Assembly (NCBI RefSeq): GCF_009834125.1 | Contig: NZ_CP047146.1 | Span: 434,001-498,000 of the forward strand | DNA: 64,000 nucleotides | Source of the DNA: Streptomyces sp. GS7 | GTDB taxonomy: Bacteria > Actinomycetota > Actinomycetes > Streptomycetales > Streptomycetaceae | Reading direction: 5' to 3' | In this document: piece by piece, positions 57,864 to 64,000 of the stretch | How positions within the stretch are numbered: the stretch's first letter is position 1 | Layout of the letters: the number at the start of each line of letters is the position of its first letter | Translations under genes and position numbers: made by a program | Notes under the pieces: model-generated | What the model was told of the DNA's origin: nothing | Database searches by the model: none | What the model saw: the letters and a program-made list of their open reading frames with translations, nothing else

Positions 57864-57893
57864 CGCCGCACCGCCGGACCGGCCGGTGCGGCG
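57864..57893 (-). terminator. Hairpin terminator after the amidohydrolase gene
   Basis: CGCCGCACCG (57864-57873) pairs with CGGTGCGGCG (57884-57893) around a 10-nt loop, 34 bp past the stop of the gene at 57927. Confidence 0.6.
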
Positions 57894-57926
57894 CCGAGCC
57901 CGTCCGGCCGTCGCCCCGCCCGGCCC

Positions 57927-59201
57927 TCAGCGCTGCGACTGCCGGGGCAGCTCCAGCGCCACGTCCACCGCCGAGTCGCAGTACTCGCGCACCGCGCTGG
58001 TCCGGGCCACAACCCGCCCCCGGTGCACCACGATCCGGCTGTACGCCAGCGAGAGCACCCCGGCGATCCGCTCCCCGCGCACCGCCAGCAGCTCCGCCGG
58101 AAAGCCCGCCTCCACCCGCACCTCCGGCAGCCCCAGCGTCGCCCGCGCGGCCGCGCTCACCGTCTCGTACGCGGCCTCCGGCGTGGCCTCCCCGAGGGAC
58201 GCCAGCAGATACGCGGCCTCCAGCGGGTCCCCGCGCCCCACCGGGTTCGCCACGTCCCGCAGCGCCCCGCTGCCCGCCGCCACCCGCACACCGGCCGCCC
58301 GCAGCAGCCGTACGGGCGCCGGCCGCGACACCCGCGAGCCGAACCGCTCCAGACCCGTGCAGTCGCCCTGCGGCAGGCACACCACCGCGACGTCCGCGGC
58401 GGCCAGCTGCTCCGCGACCCGGGCCGCCACACTCCGCGGCATCCGCGCCATCCCGGCGCACGGCCCGATGGCCACCCCCGGCCGCAGCCCGCCGGACATC
58501 GCCGCGAACCGCGCCAGCCGCGCCGGATCGTCCCCGTCGGTGTGCAGGTCCACCGGGCAGCCGTGCTCGCCGGCCACCTCCAGGACCGTCTCGACGTACC
58601 CGGCCGGATCGGGATCGAGGTCCGGGCAGCCCCCGATGACCGTGGCGCCCATCTTCACGGCGTCGTGCAGCATCGCCAGCCCGTCCGCGCCGGCCACCCC
58701 GGTCAGCACCCGCGGCACCGCCACCGCCGCCAGGTCCGCCAGCCCGCGCAGCGACCTGCGGGCCTGGAGCACCGCCTCCAGCGACCGCAGCCCCTGGACG
58801 TCGCCGACCCGGACGTGGCTCCGGGAGGCGGTCGCCCCGTGCCCGAGCTGGAGCAGCGCCGCCTCGGTCGTACGGCGCTGGACGTCCTCGGCGGAGTCGG
58901 AGGCGGGGCCGTCGGAGTCGGCCGTCAGGGCCGTGTCGCAGTGCGCGTGCGGCTCGGCGGGGGCCGGGAGCAGCAGATAGCCGGCGAGGTCCACCCGGGC
59001 GCCCTGCGGGGCGAGGCTGCCGGCCGTGCCCACCGCCTCGATGCGCCCGCCGCCCAGCCGTACGTCCACGGTGCGGCCGTCGGCGAGCCGGGCCCCGCAC
59101 AGTACGAGAGCGCCGGATTCCGACCTGGCGTACCGGCCGGCGCCTCCGGACTTTCCCGGCTGCGGTTGGGGCTGGGGCTGCGGTGAACTGCTGTCGGACA
59201 T
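57927..59201 (-). CDS. Amidohydrolase of the cytosine-deaminase family with degenerate active site
   Basis: 424 aa, TIM-barrel type. PAEPHAHCDTAL (His85, His87) matches the HxH metal motif of CodA, and the LHTD motif near residue 220 keeps the third His. However, the segment equivalent to E. coli HCDE has Gly where the catalytic Glu should be. The SHTTAM equivalent reads IGPCAGM, without His, and the GHDD metal Asp is replaced in AGSGALRDVANP. It therefore seems unable to deaminate by the CodA mechanism. ATG at 59201 with GAGGAG. A longer start at 59246 has no support. Confidence 0.85.
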   Translation of the reverse strand: MSDSSSPQPQPQPQPGKSGGAGRYARSESGALVLCGARLADGRTVDVRLGGGRIEAVGTAGSLAPQGARVDLAGYLLLPAPAEPHAHCDTALTADSDGPASDSAEDVQRRTTEAALLQLGHGATASRSHVRVGDVQGLRSLEAVLQARRSLRGLADLAAVAVPRVLTGVAGADGLAMLHDAVKMGATVIGGCPDLDPDPAGYVETVLEVAGEHGCPVDLHTDGDDPARLARFAAMSGGLRPGVAIGPCAGMARMPRSVAARVAEQLAAADVAVVCLPQGDCTGLERFGSRVSRPAPVRLLRAAGVRVAAGSGALRDVANPVGRGDPLEAAYLLASLGEATPEAAYETVSAAARATLGLPEVRVEAGFPAELLAVRGERIAGVLSLAYSRIVVHRGRVVARTSAVREYCDSAVDVALELPRQSQR

Positions 59202-59342
59202 CGCGCTCCTCGAAGGCACGGCGTGCAAGATCACGCAGCGTTCCACCGAGCCTAGGCGCCTGCCCGGAGAGCTTCGCGCAGGCGCGAAATAGTCGTACCG
59301 GTGTGGTGCGCGGGGCCGTTGGGGTGCGAACCGGATACGGAT

Positions 59343-59371
59343 TTCACGTTTGGCGGCGGGCCGTGTAATGT
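59343..59371 (+). promoter_or_regulatory. Candidate promoter of the tRNA-Thr/tRNA-Met cluster
   Basis: TTCACG (59343-59348) and TAATGT (59366-59371) lie 17 bp apart. The start would be near 59378, just upstream of tRNA-Thr. Confidence 0.45.
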
Positions 59372-59382
59372 CTTCATCGCTC

Positions 59383-59455
59383 GCCCCAATAGCTCAGTCG
59401 GCAGAGCGTCTCCATGGTAAGGAGAAGGTCTACGGTTCGATTCCGTATTGGGGCT
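59383..59455 (+). tRNA. tRNA-Thr (GGT)
   Basis: Acceptor GCCCCAA/TTGGGGC with discriminator T. Anticodon arm TCTCC-ATGGTAA-GGAGA has anticodon GGT. T-arm ACGGTTCGATTCCGT. An 8-bp hairpin CCCCGTCC/GGACGGGG at 59471-59488 follows before tRNA-Met. Confidence 0.95.
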
Positions 59456-59502
59456 CTGATGTGTGGGGGACCCCGTCCTCGGACGGGGAACTCTCGCATC
59501 AC

Positions 59503-59575
59503 AGCGGTGTAGCTCAGTCGGTAGAGCAAGCGGCTCATAATCGCTGTGTCACCGGTTCAAGTCCGGTCACCGCTA
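59503..59575 (+). tRNA. tRNA-Met (CAT), elongator type
   Basis: Acceptor AGCGGTG/CACCGCT with discriminator A. Anticodon arm AGCGG-CTCATAA-TCGCT has anticodon CAT. The paired first base (A-T) and standard arms indicate elongator rather than initiator. Confidence 0.93.
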
Positions 59576-59580
59576 CTGAC

Positions 59581-59618
59581 AGTAGCCGATTGTGGGGTCG
59601 GTCCTCCGATCGGCTACT
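59581..59618 (+). terminator. Hairpin between tRNA-Met and rpmG
   Basis: AGTAGCCGAT (59581-59590) pairs with ATCGGCTACT (59609-59618), followed by CTTCTAT. It may end tRNA transcription or regulate read-through into rpmG. Confidence 0.6.
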
Positions 59619-59664
59619 CTTCTATGCGTTCTATTCGACCATCCGTCCGTCAAGGAGCACTCAC

Positions 59665-59829
59665 GTGGCTGCCACCGACGTCCGCCCGAAGATCACGCTG
59701 GCCTGCGTGGAGTGCAAGGAGCGGAACTACATCACCAAGAAGAACCGGCGTAACGACCCGGACCGTCTTGAGATGAAGAAGCACTGCCCTCGTTGCAACT
59801 CGCACACCGCGCACCGCGAGACGCGATAA
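59665..59829 (+). CDS. rpmG: 50S ribosomal protein L33 (zinc-binding form)
   Basis: 54 aa. The four-Cys zinc ribbon is present (CVECKERN and CPRCNSHT), so this is the C+ paralogue used when zinc is plentiful. GTG at 59665 follows AAGGAG. A strong terminator comes after it. Location directly behind tRNA genes and before the MaoC genes is common in actinomycetes. Confidence 0.96.
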   Translation: MAATDVRPKITLACVECKERNYITKKNRRNDPDRLEMKKHCPRCNSHTAHRETR

Positions 59830-59840
59830 CACAGGCTCGT

Positions 59841-59877
59841 CCGTGAGGCCGTCCCCGATCTGGGGGCGGCCTCACGG
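59841..59877 (+). terminator. Terminator after rpmG
   Basis: CCGTGAGGCCG plus TCCCC (59841-59856) pairs with GGGGG plus CGGCCTCACGG (59862-59877) around a GATCT loop. It separates rpmG from the dehydratase genes. Confidence 0.8.
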
Positions 59878-59912
59878 CGTTATCACCATCAGTACAGGGA
59901 GGTTGCGAGCCC

Positions 59913-60365
59913 ATGGCGCTCGACCAGTCTTTTGTCGGACGCACGTACCCGCCCACCGACCCGTACGAGGTCGGCCGGGAAAAGATCCGCGAATTCACCG
60001 AGGCGATCGGTGACGGCAACCCCGCTTACACGGACACCGAGGCAGCCAAGGCGCTCGGCCACCCCGATGTGATCGCGCCGCCGACCTTTGTGTTCGCCAT
60101 CACGTTCAAGGCCGCGGGTCAGGTCGTGGAGGACCCGCAACTGGGGCTGGATTACAGCCGGGTGGTGCACGGTGACCAGAAGTTCGCCTACAACCGGCCG
60201 GTGCGCGCCGGGGACCGGCTGACCGTCACCTCCACCATCGAGGCCGTCAAGACCATGGCCGGCAACGACATCGTCGACATCCGCGGCGAGGTGCACGACG
60301 AGGCGGGCGAGCACGTGGTGACCGCCTTCACCAAACTCGTCGCCCGGCGCGCTGAGGAGGCGTGA
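59913..60365 (+). CDS. HadA/HadC-like MaoC-type dehydratase subunit (UPF0336)
   Basis: 150 aa hot-dog-fold protein: LDQSFVGRTYPPTDPYEVGREK, DGNPAYTD and APPTFVFAIT, typical of the UPF0336 N-terminal MaoC family. It has the NPAY version of the motif and lacks the full hydratase triad, so it likely forms a heterodimer with the next gene, which carries the catalytic residues, as in (3R)-hydroxyacyl-ACP dehydratase HadAB. ATG 59913 with GGGAGG. The next gene starts 1 bp after its stop. Confidence 0.9.
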   Translation: MALDQSFVGRTYPPTDPYEVGREKIREFTEAIGDGNPAYTDTEAAKALGHPDVIAPPTFVFAITFKAAGQVVEDPQLGLDYSRVVHGDQKFAYNRPVRAGDRLTVTSTIEAVKTMAGNDIVDIRGEVHDEAGEHVVTAFTKLVARRAEEA

Positions 60366-60366
60366 G

Positions 60367-60801
60367 ATGACCGCGAAGATTTCCTACGACGACGTCGAGG
60401 TCGGCACCGAACTCCCGGCGCAGTCCTTCCCCGTGAGCCGCGCCACGCTCGTCCGGTACGCCGGCGCCTCCGGTGACTTCAACCCGATCCACTGGAACGA
60501 GAAGTTCGCCAAGGAGGTCGGCCTCCCGGACGTCATCGCCCACGGCATGTTCACCATGGCCTCGGCGATCCGGGTGGTCACCGACTGGGTCGGCGACCCC
60601 GGCGCGGTCGCCGAGTACGGCGTGCGCTTCACCAAGCCCGTCGTCGTCCCGAACGACGAGAACGGCGCGCTGATCGAGGTCAGCGCCAAGGTCGCCGCCA
60701 AGCTGGACGACGACGCCCGCACGGTCCGCGTCGACCTCCTCGCGACGAGCGCGGGCCAGAAGGTGCTGGGCATGTCCCGCGCCGTGGTCCGCCTCGCCTG
60801 A
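60367..60801 (+). CDS. HadB-like MaoC-type dehydratase, catalytic subunit
   Basis: 144 aa hot-dog-fold hydratase. The R-hydratase motif is intact: YAGASGDFNPIHWNEKFAKEV (catalytic Asp and His), then VIAHGMFTMA. With its neighbour it probably dehydrates (3R)-hydroxyacyl thioesters. Streptomycetes lack mycolic acids, so the physiological acyl chain is uncertain. Start ATG 60367, immediately after the previous stop. Confidence 0.9.
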   Translation: MTAKISYDDVEVGTELPAQSFPVSRATLVRYAGASGDFNPIHWNEKFAKEVGLPDVIAHGMFTMASAIRVVTDWVGDPGAVAEYGVRFTKPVVVPNDENGALIEVSAKVAAKLDDDARTVRVDLLATSAGQKVLGMSRAVVRLA

Positions 60802-60859
60802 GGCGGCCGCGAGGCGGGGCCGGCCGGCCCCGCCGGACCGCCCCCGTACCCTGGGGGGC

Positions 60860-61939
60860 GTGCTGGAACAGGAACGACACGTCGCGACCGTAGTAGACAA
60901 CGCCCCCCTCGCCCCGCTGACCACCTTCCGGCTCGGCGGACCGGCGACCCGCCTCGTCACGGCCACCACGGACGAGGAGGTCATCGCCGCCGTCCGCGCG
61001 GCCGACGACACCGGCACCCCGCTGCTGGTCATCGGTGGCGGCAGCAACCTCGTCATCGGCGACAAGGGCTTCGACGGCACCGCCCTGCACATCGCCACCC
61101 GCGGCTTCCGGCTGGACGGCACGGCCCTGGAACTCGCCGCGGGCGAGAACTGGTCCGACGCCGTCGCGCACACCGTCGAGGCCGGACTCGCGGGCGTGGA
61201 GTGCCTGGCCGGCATCCCCGGCTCGGCCGGCGCCACCCCGATCCAGAACGTCGGCGCCTACGGCCAGGACGTCTCCGCCACCATCACCGAGGTCGTCGCC
61301 TACGACCGCCGCGCCCGCGAGACGGTCACGCTCACCAACGACGCGTGCGCCTTCTCATACCGCCACAGCCGCTTCAAGCAGCACCCCGACCGGTTCGTCG
61401 TCCTGCGGGTGCGCTTCGCCCTGGAGGACGCGGGCGGCCTCTCCGCGCCGCTGAAGTACGCCGAGACGGCCCGCGCCCTCGGCGTCGCGCCCGGAGACCG
61501 GGTCCCGGCCGCGGCCGCCCGTGAGACCGTCCTGGCGCTCCGCGCCGGCAAGGGCATGGTGCTGGACCCCGCGGACCACGACACCTGGTCGGCCGGCTCC
61601 TTCTTCACCAACCCGATCCTCACCGAGGCCGAGCACGCCGCCTTCCTCCGGCGCGTCGGGGACCGCCTCGGCCCGGACGCCGCGCCGCCCGCCTTCCCCG
61701 ACGGCGACGGCCGGGTGAAGACCTCCGCGGCCTGGCTCATCGACCGGGCCGGCTTCACCAAGGGCTACGGCAGCGGCCCCGCCCGGATCTCCACCAAGCA
61801 CACCCTCGCCCTCACCAACCGCGGCGAGGCCACCACCGAGGACCTGCTCGCCCTGGCCCGCGAGGTCCGCGACGGCGTCCGGGCCGCCTTCGGCGTCACC
61901 CTCGTCAACGAACCGGTGACGGTCGGCGTCAGCCTGTAG
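60860..61939 (+). CDS. murB: UDP-N-acetylenolpyruvoylglucosamine reductase
   Basis: 359 aa. Reduces UDP-GlcNAc-enolpyruvate to UDP-MurNAc with NADPH and FAD, the second step of peptidoglycan synthesis. FAD-binding PLLVIGGGSNLVIGDKGFDG, GIPGSAGATPIQNVGAYGQ, the Tyr/Arg motif SYRHSRFK and AGSFFTNP with the catalytic Ser are present; type I MurB. GTG at 60860 (VLEQERHV). The 3' end overlaps the convergent add gene by 11 bp. Confidence 0.95.
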   Translation: MLEQERHVATVVDNAPLAPLTTFRLGGPATRLVTATTDEEVIAAVRAADDTGTPLLVIGGGSNLVIGDKGFDGTALHIATRGFRLDGTALELAAGENWSDAVAHTVEAGLAGVECLAGIPGSAGATPIQNVGAYGQDVSATITEVVAYDRRARETVTLTNDACAFSYRHSRFKQHPDRFVVLRVRFALEDAGGLSAPLKYAETARALGVAPGDRVPAAAARETVLALRAGKGMVLDPADHDTWSAGSFFTNPILTEAEHAAFLRRVGDRLGPDAAPPAFPDGDGRVKTSAAWLIDRAGFTKGYGSGPARISTKHTLALTNRGEATTEDLLALAREVRDGVRAAFGVTLVNEPVTVGVSL

Positions 61940-63008
61940 AGCAGCCGGGGCGGGCCTGCGCGGACGGGCCCGGGGGCTCCTGCGGCGGCGGGGCGGCCAG
62001 CCAGGCGTCGATGTCCGCCAGGAGCCGCTGCCGGACGTCCTGGGGGGCGCGGGAGGCGCGTACGGACTGCCGGGCCAGCTCGGCCAGCTCGGCGTCCGTG
62101 AAGCCGTGCGCACCGCGGGCGATCTCGTACTGCGCGGCCAGCCGCGCGCCGAACAGCAGCGGATCGTCCGCGCCCAGCGCCATCGGCACCCCCGCCTCGT
62201 AGAACGTCCGCAGCGGTACGTCCTCCGGCTTCTCGTAGACGCCCAGCGCCACGTTCGACGCCGGGCACACCTCGCAGGTCACCCCGCGCGCGGCCAGCCG
62301 CCGCAGCAGCACGGGATCCTCCGCGGCCCGTACGCCGTGCCCGATCCGCCCGGCGTGCAGATCGTCCAGGCAGTCCCGTACGCTCGCCGGCCCCGACAGC
62401 TCGCCGCCGTGCGGGGCCGCCAGCAGACCGCCGTCCCGGGCGATGGCGAAGGCCCGGTCGAAGTCCCGGGCGAAACCCCGGCGTTCGTCGTTGGACAGCC
62501 CGAAGCCGACCACGCCGCGGTCGGCGTAGCGCACCGCGAGCCGGGCCAGCGTGCGGGCGTCCAGGGGGTGCTTCATGCGGTTCGCGGCGACCAGCACGCG
62601 GATGCCCAGCCCGGTGTCGCGGGAGGCGCGCCGCACCGCGTCCAGGATGATCTCCAGCGCGGGGATCAGCCCGCCCAGCCGCGGGGCGTACGAGGTCGGG
62701 TCGACCTGGATCTCCAGCCAGTGCGACCCGTCCCGGACGTCCTCCTCGGCGGCCTCGCGCACCAGCCGCTGGATGTCCTCGGGGGACCGCAGGCACGACC
62801 GCGCGATGTCGTAGAGCCGCTGGAAGCGGAACCAGCCGCGCTCGTCCGTGGCCCTCAGCCGGGGCGGCTCACCGCCCCTGAGCGCGTCGGGCAGGTGGAC
62901 GCCGTACTTGTCGGCGAGATCGAGCAGGGTCGCCGGCCGCATCGAGCCGGTGAAGTGCAGGTGCAGGTGGGCCTTCGGCAGTTGACGCAGATCACGAACA
63001 CGCTTCAT
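61929..63008 (-). CDS. add: Adenosine deaminase
   Basis: 359 aa. Hydrolytic deamination of adenosine, zinc-dependent. Metal and catalytic motifs: KAHLHLHFTGSMRP (HxH), AAPHGGELSGP (His and catalytic Glu), GRIGHGVRAAED (His) and MALGADDPLLFG (Asp-Asp). The SNVALG and CEVCPAS segments fit the ADA rather than ADGF branch. ATG at 63008 is chosen over 63026 because the conserved start MKRVRDLRQLPKAHLH begins there. Confidence 0.92.
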   Translation of the reverse strand: MKRVRDLRQLPKAHLHLHFTGSMRPATLLDLADKYGVHLPDALRGGEPPRLRATDERGWFRFQRLYDIARSCLRSPEDIQRLVREAAEEDVRDGSHWLEIQVDPTSYAPRLGGLIPALEIILDAVRRASRDTGLGIRVLVAANRMKHPLDARTLARLAVRYADRGVVGFGLSNDERRGFARDFDRAFAIARDGGLLAAPHGGELSGPASVRDCLDDLHAGRIGHGVRAAEDPVLLRRLAARGVTCEVCPASNVALGVYEKPEDVPLRTFYEAGVPMALGADDPLLFGARLAAQYEIARGAHGFTDAELAELARQSVRASRAPQDVRQRLLADIDAWLAAPPPQEPPGPSAQARPGCSTG

Positions 63009-63080
63009 CTGGCGATACTGCCGCACCCTCGCGCCGCAGGCATAGGCCCCGCCGCGAACGAAGGCACCACCGGAAAAGCG

Positions 63081-63110
63081 TGCGGGGCCGGAACGCGCTC
63101 CGGCCCCGCA
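63081..63110 (-). terminator. Hairpin terminator after the aminotransferase gene
   Basis: TGCGGGGCCGGA (63081-63092) pairs with TCCGGCCCCGCA (63099-63110) around ACGCGC, 18 bp past the stop codon on the minus strand. Confidence 0.8.
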
Positions 63111-63128
63111 ATCACCCGCGCGCGGGCG

Positions 63129-64000
63129 CTACTTCGCCTCCGCCAGCAGCTTCTGGATCCGGGAGACGCCCTCGACCAGGTCCTCGTCGCCCAGCGCGTA
63201 CGAGAGCCGCAGGTAGCCGGGGGTGCCGAAGGCTTCGCCCGGGACGACGGCGACCTCCGCCTCCTCCAGGATCAGCTCGGCCAGCTCGACGCTGGACTGC
63301 GGGCGCCTGCCGCGGATCTCCCTGCCCAGCAGGCCCTTCACCGACGGGTACGCGTAGAACGCGCCCTCCGGCTCCGGGCACAGCACACCGTCGATCTCGT
63401 TGAGCATCCGCACGATCGTCCTGCGGCGCCGGTCGAAGGCCACCTTCATCTCCTCGACGGCCGTGAGGTCGCTGCTGACGGCCGCGATGGCCGCCGCCTG
63501 CGCCACGTTGGAGACGTTGGAGGTGGCGTGCGACTGGAGGTTCGTGGCGGCCTTGATGACGTCCTTCGGGCCGATCGCCCAGCCCACCCGCCAGCCGGTC
63601 ATCGCGTACGTCTTCGCGACGCCGTTGACGACGATGCACTTGTCGCGCAGCTCCGGCACGACCACCGGCAGCGACGAGCTGAGTCCTTCGGCGCCGGCGC
63701 GCGCGGCCGCGTCGCCGTAGACCAGGTGCTCGTAGATCTCGTCGGTCAGCACCCACAGGCCGTGCTCGGCGGCCCAGCGGCCGACCGCCTCGACCTGCTC
63801 GCGGGGGTAGACCGCGCCGGTCGGGTTCGACGGCGAGACGAACAGCAGGACCTTGGTGCGCTCGGTGCGGGCCGCCTCCAGCTGCTCGACCGTCACGCGG
63901 TAGCCGGTGGTCTCGTCGGCGACCACGTCGACCGGCACACCGCCCGCGAGCCGGATCGACTCGGGGTAGGTGGTCCAGTACGGCGCCGGCACGATGACCT
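63129..64000 (-). CDS. aspC: Aspartate aminotransferase, C-terminal part (cut by window edge)
   Basis: About 290 C-terminal residues are visible. Conserved PLP-fold elements: [48 protein letters not shown], the Schiff-base Lys in [21 protein letters not shown], and [14 protein letters not shown] (substrate-carboxylate Arg). This is the class I, subgroup I-gamma aminotransferase. The start lies beyond the right edge. In streptomycetes this gene lies upstream of the secE-nusG-rplK region, which may come next. Confidence 0.93.
   Translation of the reverse strand, partial: VIVPAPYWTTYPESIRLAGGVPVDVVADETTGYRVTVEQLEAARTERTKVLLFVSPSNPTGAVYPREQVEAVGRWAAEHGLWVLTDEIYEHLVYGDAAARAGAEGLSSSLPVVVPELRDKCIVVNGVAKTYAMTGWRVGWAIGPKDVIKAATNLQSHATSNVSNVAQAAAIAAVSSDLTAVEEMKVAFDRRRRTIVRMLNEIDGVLCPEPEGAFYAYPSVKGLLGREIRGRRPQSSVELAELILEEAEVAVVPGEAFGTPGYLRLSYALGDEDLVEGVSRIQKLLAEAK

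Overview
The window is high-GC, tightly packed chromosomal DNA of a Streptomyces-type actinomycete. The basis is pervasive GTG starts with 4-bp ATGA/GTGA stop-start overlaps, a 14-gene nuoA-N operon, a second shorter nuo cluster, korAB, an actinobacterial parS site and a tRNA-rpmG-maoC-murB-add-aspC block. No phage, IS element, CRISPR array or rRNA was seen. The organism assignment is inferred from gene content and sequence style, not from a database match.

Layout. 1-492: N-terminal part of a secreted NlpC/P60 cell-wall hydrolase (minus strand). 493-1261: long control region carrying a Rex-like operator. 1262-17418: complete nuoA-N for a 14-subunit NADH:menaquinone oxidoreductase, closed by a strong hairpin. 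17502-19552: small lipoprotein and fumarylacetoacetase (minus). 19803-22290: an ATP-grasp/FAD-oxidoreductase pair with a perfect parS site at the junction. 22749-28413: long-chain polyprenyl diphosphate synthase (probably menaquinone side chain), LolA-like exported protein, ABC exporter, RarD permease. 28755-31794: korAB, ferredoxin-dependent 2-oxoglutarate oxidoreductase (minus). 32089-35690: NarL-type regulator and two paralogous sensor kinases (minus). 35874-39091: an EccD-like 11-TM protein and an EspI-like MinD/ParA ATPase, resembling an orphan piece of a type VII secretion locus. 39361-49724: second nuo cluster, A-B-C-H-I-J-K-L-M-N, without D, E, F or G. 49915-54945: htpX, yccF, a duplicated yccF/small-secreted-protein module, a small CarD-like protein, an antibiotic-biosynthesis-monooxygenase-domain protein, and yajQ. 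55135-64000: tRNA-Tyr, a TetR/quinone-oxidoreductase divergon, an NAD(P)-binding protein, a degenerate amidohydrolase, tRNA-Thr, tRNA-Met, rpmG, two MaoC-type dehydratase subunits, murB, adenosine deaminase and the C-terminal part of an aspartate aminotransferase.

How it fits together. Much of the left two thirds concerns respiration: a complete complex I under a probable NADH-responsive Rex switch, a synthase likely to make the quinone tail, a ferredoxin-reducing KorAB enzyme, and a second complex I-like membrane arm plus partial connecting module with no NADH-oxidising module. The most unusual feature is the second nuo cluster. It lacks NuoD, which normally forms the quinone site with NuoB, and its NuoA and NuoH have lost carboxylates that are retained in the first copy. 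KorAB nearby suggests, but does not prove, a ferredoxin-linked role. The right part is mostly housekeeping, with several well-defined operators: a twin inverted TetR site and a MerR-type promoter that may give a leaderless transcript.
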